A stretch of 64,000 nucleotides of DNA from positions 1-64,000 of the forward strand of contig NZ_LGEC01000103.1 in NCBI RefSeq assembly GCF_001279585.1, read 5' to 3'. Under the pieces are notes generated by a model. It worked only from the letters and a program-made list of their open reading frames with translations, was not told where the DNA came from and ran no database searches. The translations under genes and the position numbers were made by a program. The stretch comes from Nocardiopsis sp. NRRL B-16309 (GTDB lineage Bacteria; Actinomycetota; Actinomycetes; Streptosporangiales; Streptosporangiaceae). This document shows positions 41,904 to 53,892 of the stretch, piece by piece; within the stretch, counting starts at the first letter, position 1, and every line of letters starts with the position of its first letter.

Positions 41904-41951
41904 TTGACAGCTTCCGTCGGGCGAAGCAAACTTGTGCCCGAACGACTCAAC
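41904..41951 (+). promoter_or_regulatory. dnaK promoter with HAIR element 2
   Basis: TTGACA (41904-41909) and CAAACT (41927-41932) with 17-bp spacing form the likely promoter. A second, weaker HAIR, CTTGTGC - 7 bp - ACTCAAC (41931-41951), covers the -10 and start point, so HspR bound there would block initiation. Confidence 0.8.
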
Positions 41952-41970
41952 TTTGACGGAGGTAGCAACC

Positions 41971-43818
41971 ATGGCACGTGCGGTCGGAATCGACCTCGGT
42001 ACGACGAACTCGTGTGTCGCGGTCCTGGAAGGCGGCGAGCCCACGGTCATCGCCAACGCCGAGGGCGCCCGCACCACCCCGTCCGTCGTGGCCTTCGCGA
42101 AGAACGGTGAGGTCCTGGTAGGCGAGGTGGCCAAGCGCCAGGCCGTCACCAACGTCGACCGGACCATCCGCTCGGTCAAGCGCCACATCGGCACCGACTG
42201 GAAGCAGAGGATCGACGACAAGGACTTCAACTCCCAGCAGATCAGCGCCTTCGTCCTGCAGAAGCTCAAGCGCGACGCCGAGGCCTACCTCGGTGAGGAC
42301 GTGACCGACGCGGTCATCACCGTCCCCGCCTACTTCAGCGACTCCCAGCGCCAGGCCACCAAGGAGGCCGGCACGATCGCGGGCCTCAACGTCCTGCGCA
42401 TCATCAACGAGCCGACCTCGGCCGCGCTGGCCTACCACCTGGAGAAGGAGGACGAGGCCACCATCCTGGTCTACGACCTCGGTGGCGGCACCTTCGACGT
42501 CTCCCTCCTGGAGGTCGGCGACGGCGTCGTGGAGGTCAAGGCGACCAACGGCGACAACCACCTGGGCGGCGACGACTGGGACCAGGCGATCGTCGACTGG
42601 CTCGTCGAGCGCTTCAAGAACGCCAACGGCGTGGACCTGTCCAAGGACAAGATGGCCCTCCAGCGCCTGCGCGAGGCCGCGGAGAAGACCAAGATCGAGC
42701 TGTCCAGCTCCAGCGAGTCGAGCATCAACCTGCCCTACATCACGGCCTCGGCCGAGGGCCCGCTGCACATGGACGAGAAGCTCACCCGCGCCGAGTTCCA
42801 GCGCCTGACCTCCGACCTGGTCGAGCGCACCAAGACGCCGTTCCAGCAGGTCATGAAGGACGCCGGGATCAGCCTCGACCAGATCGACCACGTGGTCCTG
42901 GTCGGCGGTTCGACCCGCATGCCCGCCATCGCCGACCTGGTCAAGGAGATGACCGGCGGCAAGGAGCCCAACAAGGGCGTCAACCCGGACGAGGTCGTGG
43001 CCATCGGCGCCGCGCTCCAGGCCGGTGTGCTCAAGGGCGAGGTCAAGGACGTCCTGCTGCTGGACGTCACCCCGCTCTCGCTGGGCATCGAGACCAAGGG
43101 CGGCGTGTTCACCAAGCTCATCGAGCGGAACACGACCATCCCGACCAAGCGCTCGGAGATCTTCACCACGGCCGACGACAACCAGCCGTCCGTGCAGATC
43201 CAGGTGTACCAGGGTGAGCGCGACATCGCCCAGTACAACAAGAAGCTGGGCGTCTTCGACCTGACCGGTCTGCCCCCGGCGCCGCGCGGCGTCCCGCAGA
43301 TCGAGGTCGCCTTCGACATCGACGCCAACGGCATCGTCAGCGTCACCGCGAAGGACCTGGGCACCGGCAAGGAGCAGTCCGTCACCATCTCCGGCGGTTC
43401 GGCGATGTCCAAGGAGGACATCGACAAGATGGTCCGGGACGCCGAGCAGTACGCCGAGGAGGACCGCAAGCGCCGCGAGGAGGCCGAGGTCCGCAACAAC
43501 GCCGAGTCCCTCGTCTACCAGACCGAGAAGGTCATCAAGGACAACGAGGACAAGATCCCGGCGGAGGCGCGCACCGAGACCGAGTCGGCCCTCGCCGAGC
43601 TGAAGACGGCGCTGGAGGGCACCGACGTCGAGGCCATCCGCACCGCGAGCGAGAAGGTCGCGCTGGCCAGCCAGAAGATCGGTTCCGCGATCTACAGCCA
43701 GGGCCAGCAGGGCGCCGAGGGCGACGCGGCCCCGGGCCCGGAGGGCGCCCAGGCCGACGACGCCGACGTCGTGGACGCCGAGATCGTCGACGAGGACAAC
43801 GGCAAGCAGCAGTCCTAG
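41971..43818 (+). CDS. dnaK: Chaperone DnaK (Hsp70)
   Basis: A 615-residue Hsp70 chaperone. It begins MARAVGIDLGTTNSCVAVLEGG, the phosphate-1 motif of the ATPase domain, and has VYDLGGGTFDVS and VVLVGGSTRMP. The substrate-binding domain starts after about residue 365 (VLLLDVTPLSLGIETKGG), and the C-terminal tail is acidic (AQADDADVVDAEIVDEDNG). With DnaJ and GrpE it refolds proteins. GGAGG precedes the ATG. It heads dnaK-grpE-dnaJ-hspR, controlled by two HAIR sites. It also acts as co-repressor of HspR in related actinomycetes. Confidence 0.98.
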   Translation: MARAVGIDLGTTNSCVAVLEGGEPTVIANAEGARTTPSVVAFAKNGEVLVGEVAKRQAVTNVDRTIRSVKRHIGTDWKQRIDDKDFNSQQISAFVLQKLKRDAEAYLGEDVTDAVITVPAYFSDSQRQATKEAGTIAGLNVLRIINEPTSAALAYHLEKEDEATILVYDLGGGTFDVSLLEVGDGVVEVKATNGDNHLGGDDWDQAIVDWLVERFKNANGVDLSKDKMALQRLREAAEKTKIELSSSSESSINLPYITASAEGPLHMDEKLTRAEFQRLTSDLVERTKTPFQQVMKDAGISLDQIDHVVLVGGSTRMPAIADLVKEMTGGKEPNKGVNPDEVVAIGAALQAGVLKGEVKDVLLLDVTPLSLGIETKGGVFTKLIERNTTIPTKRSEIFTTADDNQPSVQIQVYQGERDIAQYNKKLGVFDLTGLPPAPRGVPQIEVAFDIDANGIVSVTAKDLGTGKEQSVTISGGSAMSKEDIDKMVRDAEQYAEEDRKRREEAEVRNNAESLVYQTEKVIKDNEDKIPAEARTETESALAELKTALEGTDVEAIRTASEKVALASQKIGSAIYSQGQQGAEGDAAPGPEGAQADDADVVDAEIVDEDNGKQQS

Positions 43819-43860
43819 GCCGCTGTCCGCTGGGAGACGAGGAAGGAGGAAGCGTCGGAC

Positions 43861-44583
43861 ATGGCGCCGTCGGACAAGACGAACAACTCCGGCACCGGCG
43901 ACGGTGAGGAGCACCAGGGACCGGTGATCCGCGACAACCGCAGGATCGACCCGGACACCGGTGAGGTCCGCACTCCGGGAGCCGACACCGCCGAGGAGGC
44001 GGTGGAGGCCGAGGAGGTGGACGTCTCCGAGGTCCCTGACACGCCCGAGTCGGTGATGGATGCCGTCAACGCGGACGAGCGGGTGGTCGAGCTCACCAAC
44101 GACATCAAGCGGGTGCAGGCGGAGTACGCCAACTACCGCAAGCGTGTCGAGCGCGACCGCGTGGCGGTCCGCGAGATGGCCACCGCACAGGTGGTGAGCG
44201 ACCTGCTGCCGATCCTGGACGACGTGGGGCGCGCCCGTGAGCACGACGAGCTCACCGGCGGGTTCAAGGCGGTCGGGGAGTCGCTGGAGGCCCTGGTCAC
44301 CAAGCTGGGGCTGGAGAGGTACGGCGAGAAGGACGACGAGTTCGATCCGAACCTCCACGAGGCGCTCACCCTGGTGCCGGTCCCGGGTATCACCGCGCAG
44401 ACGGTGATCGAGGTGTTCCAGCCCGGATACCGCATCGGTGAGCGGATCCTGCGCCCGGCCCGCGTGGTCGTGGGCGATCCGCTGGAGGACGGCGGCGAGG
44501 CCGCGGCGGACACCGCCGAACCGGCCGCCGAGGCCGACGACTCCTCCTCGGACGAGGGCGACGAGTCGGGCAACGACAAGTAG
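43861..44583 (+). CDS. grpE: Nucleotide exchange factor GrpE
   Basis: A 240-residue cofactor that releases ADP from DnaK. An acidic, disordered N-terminus (about 75 residues) precedes the long helix (ELTNDIKRVQAEYANYRKRVERDR) and the beta-domain (HEALTLVPVPGITAQTVIEVFQPGYRIGERILRPARVVV), all standard. The C-terminus is again acidic. It starts 42 bp after dnaK, with a GGAAGGAGGA site slightly further than usual from the ATG. Two GC-rich hairpins follow the gene. Confidence 0.96.
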   Translation: MAPSDKTNNSGTGDGEEHQGPVIRDNRRIDPDTGEVRTPGADTAEEAVEAEEVDVSEVPDTPESVMDAVNADERVVELTNDIKRVQAEYANYRKRVERDRVAVREMATAQVVSDLLPILDDVGRAREHDELTGGFKAVGESLEALVTKLGLERYGEKDDEFDPNLHEALTLVPVPGITAQTVIEVFQPGYRIGERILRPARVVVGDPLEDGGEAAADTAEPAAEADDSSSDEGDESGNDK

Positions 44584-44607
44584 GGGCCGCGTCCCCGCGC
44601 CGCTCCC

Positions 44608-44670
44608 GGGCGGTGCGGGGAGGCACGCACCGCCCGGCCGCGGCCGCCGCTTCCGTGGCGGCCGCGGCCG
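44608..44670 (+). terminator. Two hairpins between grpE and dnaJ (attenuator candidate)
   Basis: GGGCGGTGC with its complement (44608-44616 and 44627-44635), and a 16-bp stem around TTCC (44635-44650 and 44655-44670, one G-U) occur in the 171-bp gap. They sit inside the heat-shock operon, so they may act as a partial terminator or RNA-processing barrier lowering dnaJ-hspR expression. Confidence 0.55.
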
Positions 44671-44754
44671 GAGGGCGACCCCGGCCCGCGGTGGCCCGGG
44701 GACACGTGGAAGCATCGGACGCAACCGGCACCAGCGGGGAGAAGGCACCAGTCG

Positions 44755-45912
44755 ATGAGCACCAAGGACTACCTGGAGAAGGACTACTACAAGGTCCTCG
44801 GAGTCTCAAAGACCGCCTCGAAGGACGAGATCCGGCAGGCCTACCGGAAGCTGGCCCGGCAGAACCACCCCGACGCCAACACCGACGACCCCGGGGCCGA
44901 GGGCCGCTTCAAGGAGATCTCCGAGGCCTACAACGTCCTCTCCGACGAGAAGCGGCGCAAGGAGTACGACGAGGCGCGCTCGCTGTTCGGCGGCTCCTAC
45001 CGCCCCGGCGGCGGCTCGGGTCCCGGCGGCTTCGACATGGGCGACATCTTCGGCCAGGGGACCGGGGGCGCGCCGGGGGGCGAGCGTCTGAGCGACCTGT
45101 TCGGCGGGCTGTTCGGCGGCCGGGGGCGCGGCGGGACGGCGACCCGCAGCCGGCGCGGCGCCGACGTCGAGACCGAGACCACACTGAACTTCCGCGAGGC
45201 CGCGGAGGGAGTCACGCGCTCCTTCCAGCTGGCCAGCGAGGCACCGTGTCCCACCTGCAAGGGCACGGGCGCCAAGGCGGGCACCGCCCCGCGGATGTGC
45301 CCCAAGTGCACCGGCACGGGGCACGAGAACACCAACCTGGGCGGCTTCTCGCTGTCCGAGCCGTGCAGCGAGTGCAAGGGGCGCGGCCTGGTCGTCGACG
45401 ACCCCTGCATCACCTGCCACGGCAGCGGGCGCGGCCGGAGCACCCGCACGATCCAGACCCGCATCCCCGGTGGCGTCTCCGACGGCCAGCGGATCAGGAT
45501 CAAGGGCAAGGGCGCGCCGGGAGAGCACGGCGGGCCGGCCGGGGACCTGTACGTCGTCGTCCATGTGAAGGAACACCCGGTGTTCGGAAGAAGCGGCGAC
45601 AACATCACCATCACCGTGCCCGTGACGTTCCCCGAGGCCGTGCTCGGCTCGGAGGTGCGCATTCCCACCCTCACCGGCTTCCCGGTGACGGTGAAGATCC
45701 CGCCGGGCACGCAGAACGGGCACAAGCTGCGGGTGCGCGGCAAGGGCGCCACCCGCAAGGACGGCACCACCGGCGACATGCTCGTCACGGTGGAGGTCGC
45801 GGTTCCCAAGACACTCAACGAGGGCGCCCGCGAGGCGCTGGAGAAGTTCCGCGCCGCCACGGCCGACCACGATCCGCGTGCCGGGCTAGAGGCGCGGGCG
45901 AAGGGTGCGTGA
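44755..45912 (+). CDS. dnaJ: Co-chaperone DnaJ
   Basis: A 385-residue DnaJ. The J-domain (DYYKVLGVSKTASKDEIRQAYRKLARQNHPDAN) has HPD at about 38-40, then a G/F-rich linker (about 78-125). Four zinc repeats CPTCKGTG, CPKCTGTG, CSECKGRG and CITCHGSG follow, then the substrate-binding C-terminal domain. The start MSTKDYLEKDYYKVLGV is typical of the DnaJ1 in actinobacterial dnaK operons. GGGGAGAAGG is upstream of the ATG. The stop overlaps the hspR start (GTGA). Confidence 0.97.
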   Translation: MSTKDYLEKDYYKVLGVSKTASKDEIRQAYRKLARQNHPDANTDDPGAEGRFKEISEAYNVLSDEKRRKEYDEARSLFGGSYRPGGGSGPGGFDMGDIFGQGTGGAPGGERLSDLFGGLFGGRGRGGTATRSRRGADVETETTLNFREAAEGVTRSFQLASEAPCPTCKGTGAKAGTAPRMCPKCTGTGHENTNLGGFSLSEPCSECKGRGLVVDDPCITCHGSGRGRSTRTIQTRIPGGVSDGQRIRIKGKGAPGEHGGPAGDLYVVVHVKEHPVFGRSGDNITITVPVTFPEAVLGSEVRIPTLTGFPVTVKIPPGTQNGHKLRVRGKGATRKDGTTGDMLVTVEVAVPKTLNEGAREALEKFRAATADHDPRAGLEARAKGA

Positions 45913-46415
45913 TCGATGTGAACGACTCCTTCGGCGCTGACGCCCCGGTCTACGTCATCTCGGTGGCCGCCGAGCTGGCCGGGATGCACCCGCAGACACT
46001 GCGTCAGTACGACCGACTGGGGATCGTGTCGCCCGGCCGTGCGTCCGGCCGGGGCCGCCGCTACTCCATGCGGGACGTCCAGACGCTGCGCGAGGTGCAG
46101 CGCCTGTCCCAGGAGGAGGGCATCAACCTCGCCGGGATCAAGCGGATCCTGGAGCTGGGGCACGAGGTGGAGCAGCTGCGCGAGCAGGTGTTCCACCTGG
46201 CCAACGAGCTGGAGGCGGCGCGCCGGGCCGTGGCGCGGCGCGGTCGCCCGACCGGCTCCGGCGGCGGGGCCGTCCGCGGCGAGCTGGTGCGCCGCACACG
46301 CGTCACGATCTTCAACACCGCCGAGACGCCCGAGGACGACACTCGGCGCACCGGCCAGGACCGTCCCGTCGCCGAGGGCCCCGAGGCGGGCGACGGGACC
46401 GACGACCAGGGCTGA
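45909..46415 (+). CDS. hspR: Heat-shock repressor HspR (MerR family)
   Basis: A 168-residue MerR-type regulator. YVISVAAELAGMHPQTLRQYDRLGIVSPGRASGRGRRYS is the winged HTH and INLAGIKRILELGHEVEQLREQVFHL the coiled dimerisation helix. It represses the dnaK operon by binding HAIR sites; two are found before dnaK. GTG 45909 overlaps the dnaJ stop by 4 bp, while GTG 45918 is a possible alternative. The C-terminal 50 residues are disordered and acidic. Confidence 0.94.
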   Translation: MIDVNDSFGADAPVYVISVAAELAGMHPQTLRQYDRLGIVSPGRASGRGRRYSMRDVQTLREVQRLSQEEGINLAGIKRILELGHEVEQLREQVFHLANELEAARRAVARRGRPTGSGGGAVRGELVRRTRVTIFNTAETPEDDTRRTGQDRPVAEGPEAGDGTDDQG

Positions 46416-46502
46416 CGGAGCTCCGCGTGGACGAGGAGCGCGGGGGCGCGACCGGCCATCGTTCATCACTGTGCGTGACATGACTTGTGAAAGGAGTCAC
46501 CG

Positions 46503-49118
<2,616 letters not shown>

Positions 49119-49128
49119 GCCGGGCCCC

Positions 49129-49153
49129 GGGGCCGCCCCGCCGGGGCGGCCCC
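49129..49153 (+). terminator. Terminator hairpin after clpB
   Basis: GGGGCCGCCCC and its complement (11-bp arms, 3-nt loop) begin 10 bp after the clpB stop and are followed by ACCCTTT. Confidence 0.8.
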
Positions 49154-49193
49154 ACCCTTTCCCACGCCGGCTCCAGGGACCAAGCGGGGTTCT

Positions 49194-49207
49194 ACCAGTA
49201 ACCTGGT
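49194..49207 (+). promoter_or_regulatory. Possible promoter/palindrome upstream of Uma2 gene
   Basis: ACCAG-taac-CTGGT is an inverted repeat containing a TANNNT-type -10 (TAACCT, 49199-49204), about 60 bp before the Uma2 start. No clear -35 is seen. Confidence 0.35.
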
Positions 49208-49263
49208 CCCAGGAGTCCGCGATGCCTCCTGGGTCCTGAATCCACGGCAGAAGGGGCCGCACC

Positions 49264-49860
49264 ATGACCGTGATCGAAGACCACTCGCCGAGATCCCCTG
49301 CCGAGAAGCTGAGCGTCGAACAGTTCGAGATCATCGCCCAGGCCGCAGCCCGTGAGGATGTCACCCTCGAATACCTCAACGGCCAAATGGAGATCCGAAC
49401 CGTGCCCGACAGCGACCACAACGCGATTCTCATGTGGTTGATGCGCCAGTTCATGACCCAGCGGGCGGACCTGGATCTGAACGTCACAGGCCAGGGCCTG
49501 AAGGTGGACTCCTACCGCAAGGGCCGCGCGCGCCCGGACGGCATCCTCGCACCTGTCGACCATTTCGCCGGCCAGGGAGAGTGGGCCGACCCCCACGGGG
49601 TCCTGGCGGTCGTGGAGGTCACCTCGTGGGACTCCGACACCAACGCCCGTGACCGGGTCGAGAAGGCACATGCCTACGCCGCCTGCTCCATCGGCGTGTA
49701 CGTGCTCGTCGACCGCGACGACGACAGTGTCACCGTCCACAGCGAGCCCGTCGGCGGCCGGTACCGCAGCATCACCAAGCTCGGCTACGGACACACGGTC
49801 GAGGTACCCGGGGTCGGGGTCACGTTGAACACCGACGGCCTCAAGCGGTACGGCCGCTAG
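49264..49860 (+). CDS. Uma2-family (DUF820) PD-(D/E)XK nuclease-like protein
   Basis: A 198-residue protein of the Uma2/DUF820 family. The restriction-endonuclease-like core is visible: EYLNGQMEIRTVP early, RARPDGILAP with the catalytic Asp, and LAVVEVTSWDS with Glu; the usual D...ExT pattern then leads to KAHAYAACSIGVYVLVD. Such genes are numerous in filamentous actinomycetes and cyanobacteria; a nuclease role is predicted but not established for most. GAAGGGG precedes the ATG. It is a single-gene unit, slightly less GC-rich than its surroundings. Confidence 0.93.
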   Translation: MTVIEDHSPRSPAEKLSVEQFEIIAQAAAREDVTLEYLNGQMEIRTVPDSDHNAILMWLMRQFMTQRADLDLNVTGQGLKVDSYRKGRARPDGILAPVDHFAGQGEWADPHGVLAVVEVTSWDSDTNARDRVEKAHAYAACSIGVYVLVDRDDDSVTVHSEPVGGRYRSITKLGYGHTVEVPGVGVTLNTDGLKRYGR

Positions 49861-49903
49861 CCAGGCGTCTTCGTCCGCGCGTGAGGCTCCGCACCGCGAG
49901 GGC

Positions 49904-50887
49904 TCAGGCGCCCAGGACGGCGGCTTCGACCGTGCGGTCCAGGCCGAGCCGGGGGCGGTCGGGGCGCTGGGGGACGGGGCCGTCCAGGGAGCGCATCCAG
50001 GCCCAGGTGTCGGCGACGGTCGCGGCGACCGGGCGGCAGCGCAGCCCGGCGGCGACCGCTCTGGACACGTCGCCCTGGTGCATGGCCGCGTGGGTCTCGC
50101 CCGGCGGCAGCCAGACCGGCAGGTCCGTCCACGGTTCGACGCCCGCGGCCAGGATGGTGTCGGGGTCGGTCCAGCGCAGGTCGGCGCCGGACCCCGTGGC
50201 CCGGACGCACGCCTCCAGGAGGCCGCCCATGGTCGCGTGGCCGGGCGGGCTCACCAGGTTGTAGGGGCCTCCGAGGCCGCGCTCGACCGCGTCCAGGGTC
50301 CACACCGCCAGGTCGCGGACGTCGACGTACTGGATCGGCAGGTCGCGCGGGCCCGGGGCGAGGACCGGCCCGCCCTCGGCGATCCGGCCCAACCACCAGG
50401 GCAGGCGCCCGACGTCCTCGTGCGGGCCGAGGATGAGCCCCGCGCGCACGTGCAGCGCCCTGTCGCCGAACACGGCCTCCGCCGCCAGTTCGCCCCCGCG
50501 CTTGTCGCCCGCGTAGTCGGTCGCGTCCGCCTCGGGGTCGCCGGAGACCAGCGGCCCGTCCTCGTCCAGGCCGGCGGCCGCGGGGCGGGCGTAGACGGAC
50601 CTACTGGAGACGTAGGCGTGGTGCCCCACCCGGCCGGACAGCAGGCGGGCGGCGCGCAGCACCGCCGAGGGCGCGCCCGACCAGGTGTCGACGACGGCGT
50701 CCCACTCCCCCGTGGCCAGCGCCGACAGCCCGTCCTCGGCGGTGCGGTCGCCCCGGCGCGCGGCGGCGCCCTCCGGCGCGGGACGGGTGCCCCGGTGGAA
50801 GACCGTCACGTCCCAGCCGCGGTCCAGCGCTTCGGCGACCACGGCCCGTCCGACGAACGCGGTCCCGCCCAACATCAGAAGTCTCAT
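49904..50887 (-). CDS. NAD-dependent epimerase/reductase-like SDR protein
   Basis: A 327-residue extended SDR-like protein. The Rossmann motif is MRLLMLGGTAFVGRAVV (GGTxFxG, about 8-14), and DYAGDKRGGE gives the YxxxK pair; the Ser is in VSSRSVY. The end (WTDPDTILAAGVEPWTDLPVWLPPGE) resembles actinobacterial 'NAD-dependent epimerase/dehydratase' reductases. Substrate unknown. ATG 50887 has CAGACT exactly 7 bp upstream and no Shine-Dalgarno site, so it is probably leaderless. It is convergent with the Uma2 gene. Confidence 0.85.
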   Translation of the reverse strand: MRLLMLGGTAFVGRAVVAEALDRGWDVTVFHRGTRPAPEGAAARRGDRTAEDGLSALATGEWDAVVDTWSGAPSAVLRAARLLSGRVGHHAYVSSRSVYARPAAAGLDEDGPLVSGDPEADATDYAGDKRGGELAAEAVFGDRALHVRAGLILGPHEDVGRLPWWLGRIAEGGPVLAPGPRDLPIQYVDVRDLAVWTLDAVERGLGGPYNLVSPPGHATMGGLLEACVRATGSGADLRWTDPDTILAAGVEPWTDLPVWLPPGETHAAMHQGDVSRAVAAGLRCRPVAATVADTWAWMRSLDGPVPQRPDRPRLGLDRTVEAAVLGA

Positions 50888-50988
50888 GTGCGGCAGTCTG
50901 GCGCGGTGCCGCCGCGCGCGCCAGTCCGGCCTGCCCACAGCAGAAGGCGCCGGGCGCTCCTACCGAAGGCGACCGACGTCGTCGCCGG

Positions 50989-52237
<1,249 letters not shown>

Positions 52238-52245
<8 letters not shown>

Positions 52246-52270
52246 GGAGCCATCACAGCACCGTGAGCCA
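52238..52270 (-). promoter_or_regulatory. Hairpin overlapping sigma-factor start codon
   Basis: TGGCTCACGG (52238-52247) and its exact complement (52261-52270) flank a 13-nt loop. In the mRNA the GUG start of the sigma factor is in the 3' arm. Folding would hide the start. Confidence 0.55.
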
Positions 52271-52289
52271 CCTCACCGCAAGCTGAGGA

Positions 52290-52715
52290 TCAGTACCCCT
52301 GGCCGCGCAGCTCGCGCTCGCGCTCCTTGAGGTCCTCGGGCATCTGTTCCATGTCCTCCAGCTCCCCGATCCGGCGCAGCTGGAGCTTCATCTCGGTGTC
52401 GTCGCCCGCCGGCGGGTGCGGGCAGCGCTTGGCCCACTCCACGGCCTCCTCGTGCGAGGACACCTGGATGACCCAGTAGCCGGCGATGAACTCCTTGGCC
52501 TCGGTGAAGGGGCCGTCCGTGACGGTCACCTCGCCGTCGCGGAAGACGATCTCCGCGCCCTGGGCCGTGGGGGCGAGGCCCTCACCGGTCAGCAGCACGC
52601 CGGCCTTGACCATCTCCTCGTTGTACGCGGCCATCGCCTCGTAGACCTCGGGGCCCACCTCGTAGTCGGCGGCCTCGGACTCGGGGCTGGACATGATCGA
52701 CATCAGGTAGCGCAT
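52290..52715 (-). CDS. DGPF (YciI-like) partner protein of ECF42 sigma factor
   Basis: A 141-residue YciI/YCII-related protein with the hallmark DGPF motif (TVTDGPFTEAKEFIAGYWVIQ, about residues 71-91). It begins MRYLMSIMSS as usual. Such proteins are co-encoded with ECF42 sigma factors and are often their regulon members; the activity is unknown. ATG 52715 has GAGAGGTG upstream. A TGTCGA-N17-CGACGT sequence 54 bp upstream matches the promoter type expected for ECF42, so the pair is probably autoregulated. Confidence 0.92.
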   Translation of the reverse strand: MRYLMSIMSSPESEAADYEVGPEVYEAMAAYNEEMVKAGVLLTGEGLAPTAQGAEIVFRDGEVTVTDGPFTEAKEFIAGYWVIQVSSHEEAVEWAKRCPHPPAGDDTEMKLQLRRIGELEDMEQMPEDLKERERELRGQGY

Positions 52716-52768
52716 GGTGTTCACCTCTCGTGGTGTGGGGGGGCTCGTTCTCCCCCGCTCTCACCCAC

Positions 52769-52797
52769 ACGTCGAACGGGCCCCGTCCGGATCGACA
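52769..52797 (-). promoter_or_regulatory. Candidate ECF42-dependent promoter
   Basis: On the minus strand TGTCGA (52797-52792) and CGACGT (52774-52769) are separated by 17 bp and lie 54 bp upstream of the DGPF ATG. From memory, ECF42 promoters have TGTCGA at -35 and CGA at -10. Confidence 0.6.
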
Positions 52798-52930
52798 CCC
52801 TCCCGGATTTTTTCTCGGAGTTTTTTCGACCGGGTCCCCGGCCGGCCCGGGACCGGTCCCTCCCGTGGCCACGCCTGGCCACAACCGGTCAACCGGACCG
52901 CCCGCCACCGAGCTGAGCTGGGGCGTTCGG

Positions 52931-52960
52931 TAGAGTTCCTGGGCGTTCGCCGTCGACGGC
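52931..52960 (+). promoter_or_regulatory. Possible promoter and palindrome of flotillin cassette
   Basis: TAGAGT (52931-52936) is a -10-like element, and GCCGTCGACGGC (52949-52960) is a perfect 12-bp palindrome between it and the ATG-proximal GGAGGAG site. The palindrome may be an operator or hairpin. No good -35 is seen. Upstream, two T-runs (52806-52828) stand out in this GC-rich DNA. Confidence 0.35.
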
Positions 52961-52988
52961 GCGGATCACAGCACGGAGGAGTACGAGG

Positions 52989-53630
52989 GTGGAGCTGTTC
53001 CTGGGTACGACCTTCGGCTTCCCCGCGGTCCTGTTCACACCCCTGCTCCTCGTGGTGGCCGTCTACTGGGTCCTCGTGCTCGTGGGCGCCACCGACAGCG
53101 AACTCCTGGACGCCGTGGACGCCGACGGCGCCGCGTCCGGGCTGAGCGCGGTCATGCACAGGGCTCGTCTGGGCGACGTGCCGGTCACCGTCGCGCTCTC
53201 GATGCTGATCTGCTCCGCCTGGTTCGTGAGCATGATGGGAGGCATCATGACCAGTCTCCTCGACACCACCTCCACCCCCCTGCTGCTGGCCCTCGGCGCC
53301 GTCGTGCTGCTCATCGCGGTCGTCGCCGCCTGGGCGGTCACCAGCGGCCTGGTGATGGCCGTCGCCCGGTTCCTGCCGCGCCGCGGCGGCGACTCCAAGC
53401 ACGAACTCGTCGGTCGCACCTGCGTGATCCGGATCGGCGAGGCCGGCGAGGACTTCGGCCAGGCCGAGATCACCACCTCCGGCGGTGCCGCGATCACCAT
53501 CCCCGTGCGCACCACCGGCGGCGAGGTCCTCCCGCTGGGCAGCACCGCCCTGATCTTCGACCACCGGGCCGAGGGCGACGTCTTCCTGGTGACCCACTTC
53601 GACGCGGCCCTGGATCCCGGCCAGGGCTGA
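52989..53630 (+). CDS. YqiJ-like OB-fold inner membrane protein
   Basis: A 213-residue protein with hydrophobic segments at about residues 10-33, 66-88 and 97-126, followed by a cytoplasmic OB-fold-like domain starting at KHELVGRTCVIRIGEAGEDFGQAEI and ending IFDHRAEGDVFLVTHFD. This layout matches YqiJ/NfeD-like proteins, which partner with flotillins and are thought to help build membrane microdomains. GTG 52989 has GGAGGAG upstream. It heads the cassette YqiJ-like, flotillin, giant AAA+ ATPase. Confidence 0.85.
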   Translation: MELFLGTTFGFPAVLFTPLLLVVAVYWVLVLVGATDSELLDAVDADGAASGLSAVMHRARLGDVPVTVALSMLICSAWFVSMMGGIMTSLLDTTSTPLLLALGAVVLLIAVVAAWAVTSGLVMAVARFLPRRGGDSKHELVGRTCVIRIGEAGEDFGQAEITTSGGAAITIPVRTTGGEVLPLGSTALIFDHRAEGDVFLVTHFDAALDPGQG

Positions 53631-53892
53631 CCGGACCCGCCGCCCCGCCCAGCGGCCCGACCCGCCCCCACCGCCCGAACCGGCGCCACTTCCCGACCCG
53701 CCCCAGCGTCCCGAGCCGGTACCACCCGCCCGACCACTCCCACCTGCCCGAACCGGACCGTCGGCCGCGCGGAACCGTTGCGCGCCCGACGGCGTCTCAT
53801 CTCCGGACGAGCCCGAAGCGGCACCCCACCGCCCCAGCCCCGGCGCTCGCCCCCGCACCCGCACGTCCCATCTCCCAGAAAGCGACCCCTAC
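53631..53892. other. Pyrimidine-rich gap inside flotillin cassette
   Basis: A 262-bp gap, unusually long for the cassette, is C/T-rich on the plus strand with repeated CCCGACCCGCC/CCCGAACCGG-like motifs. No gene or clear promoter is seen. It could affect translation or stability of the downstream message. Confidence 0.3.

Noticed and set aside
46486..46501. CRP-like TGTGA-N6-TCACC before clpB
   Set aside because: The spacer is the clpB ribosome-binding site AAGGAG and the site touches the start codon, so the match is most likely incidental.
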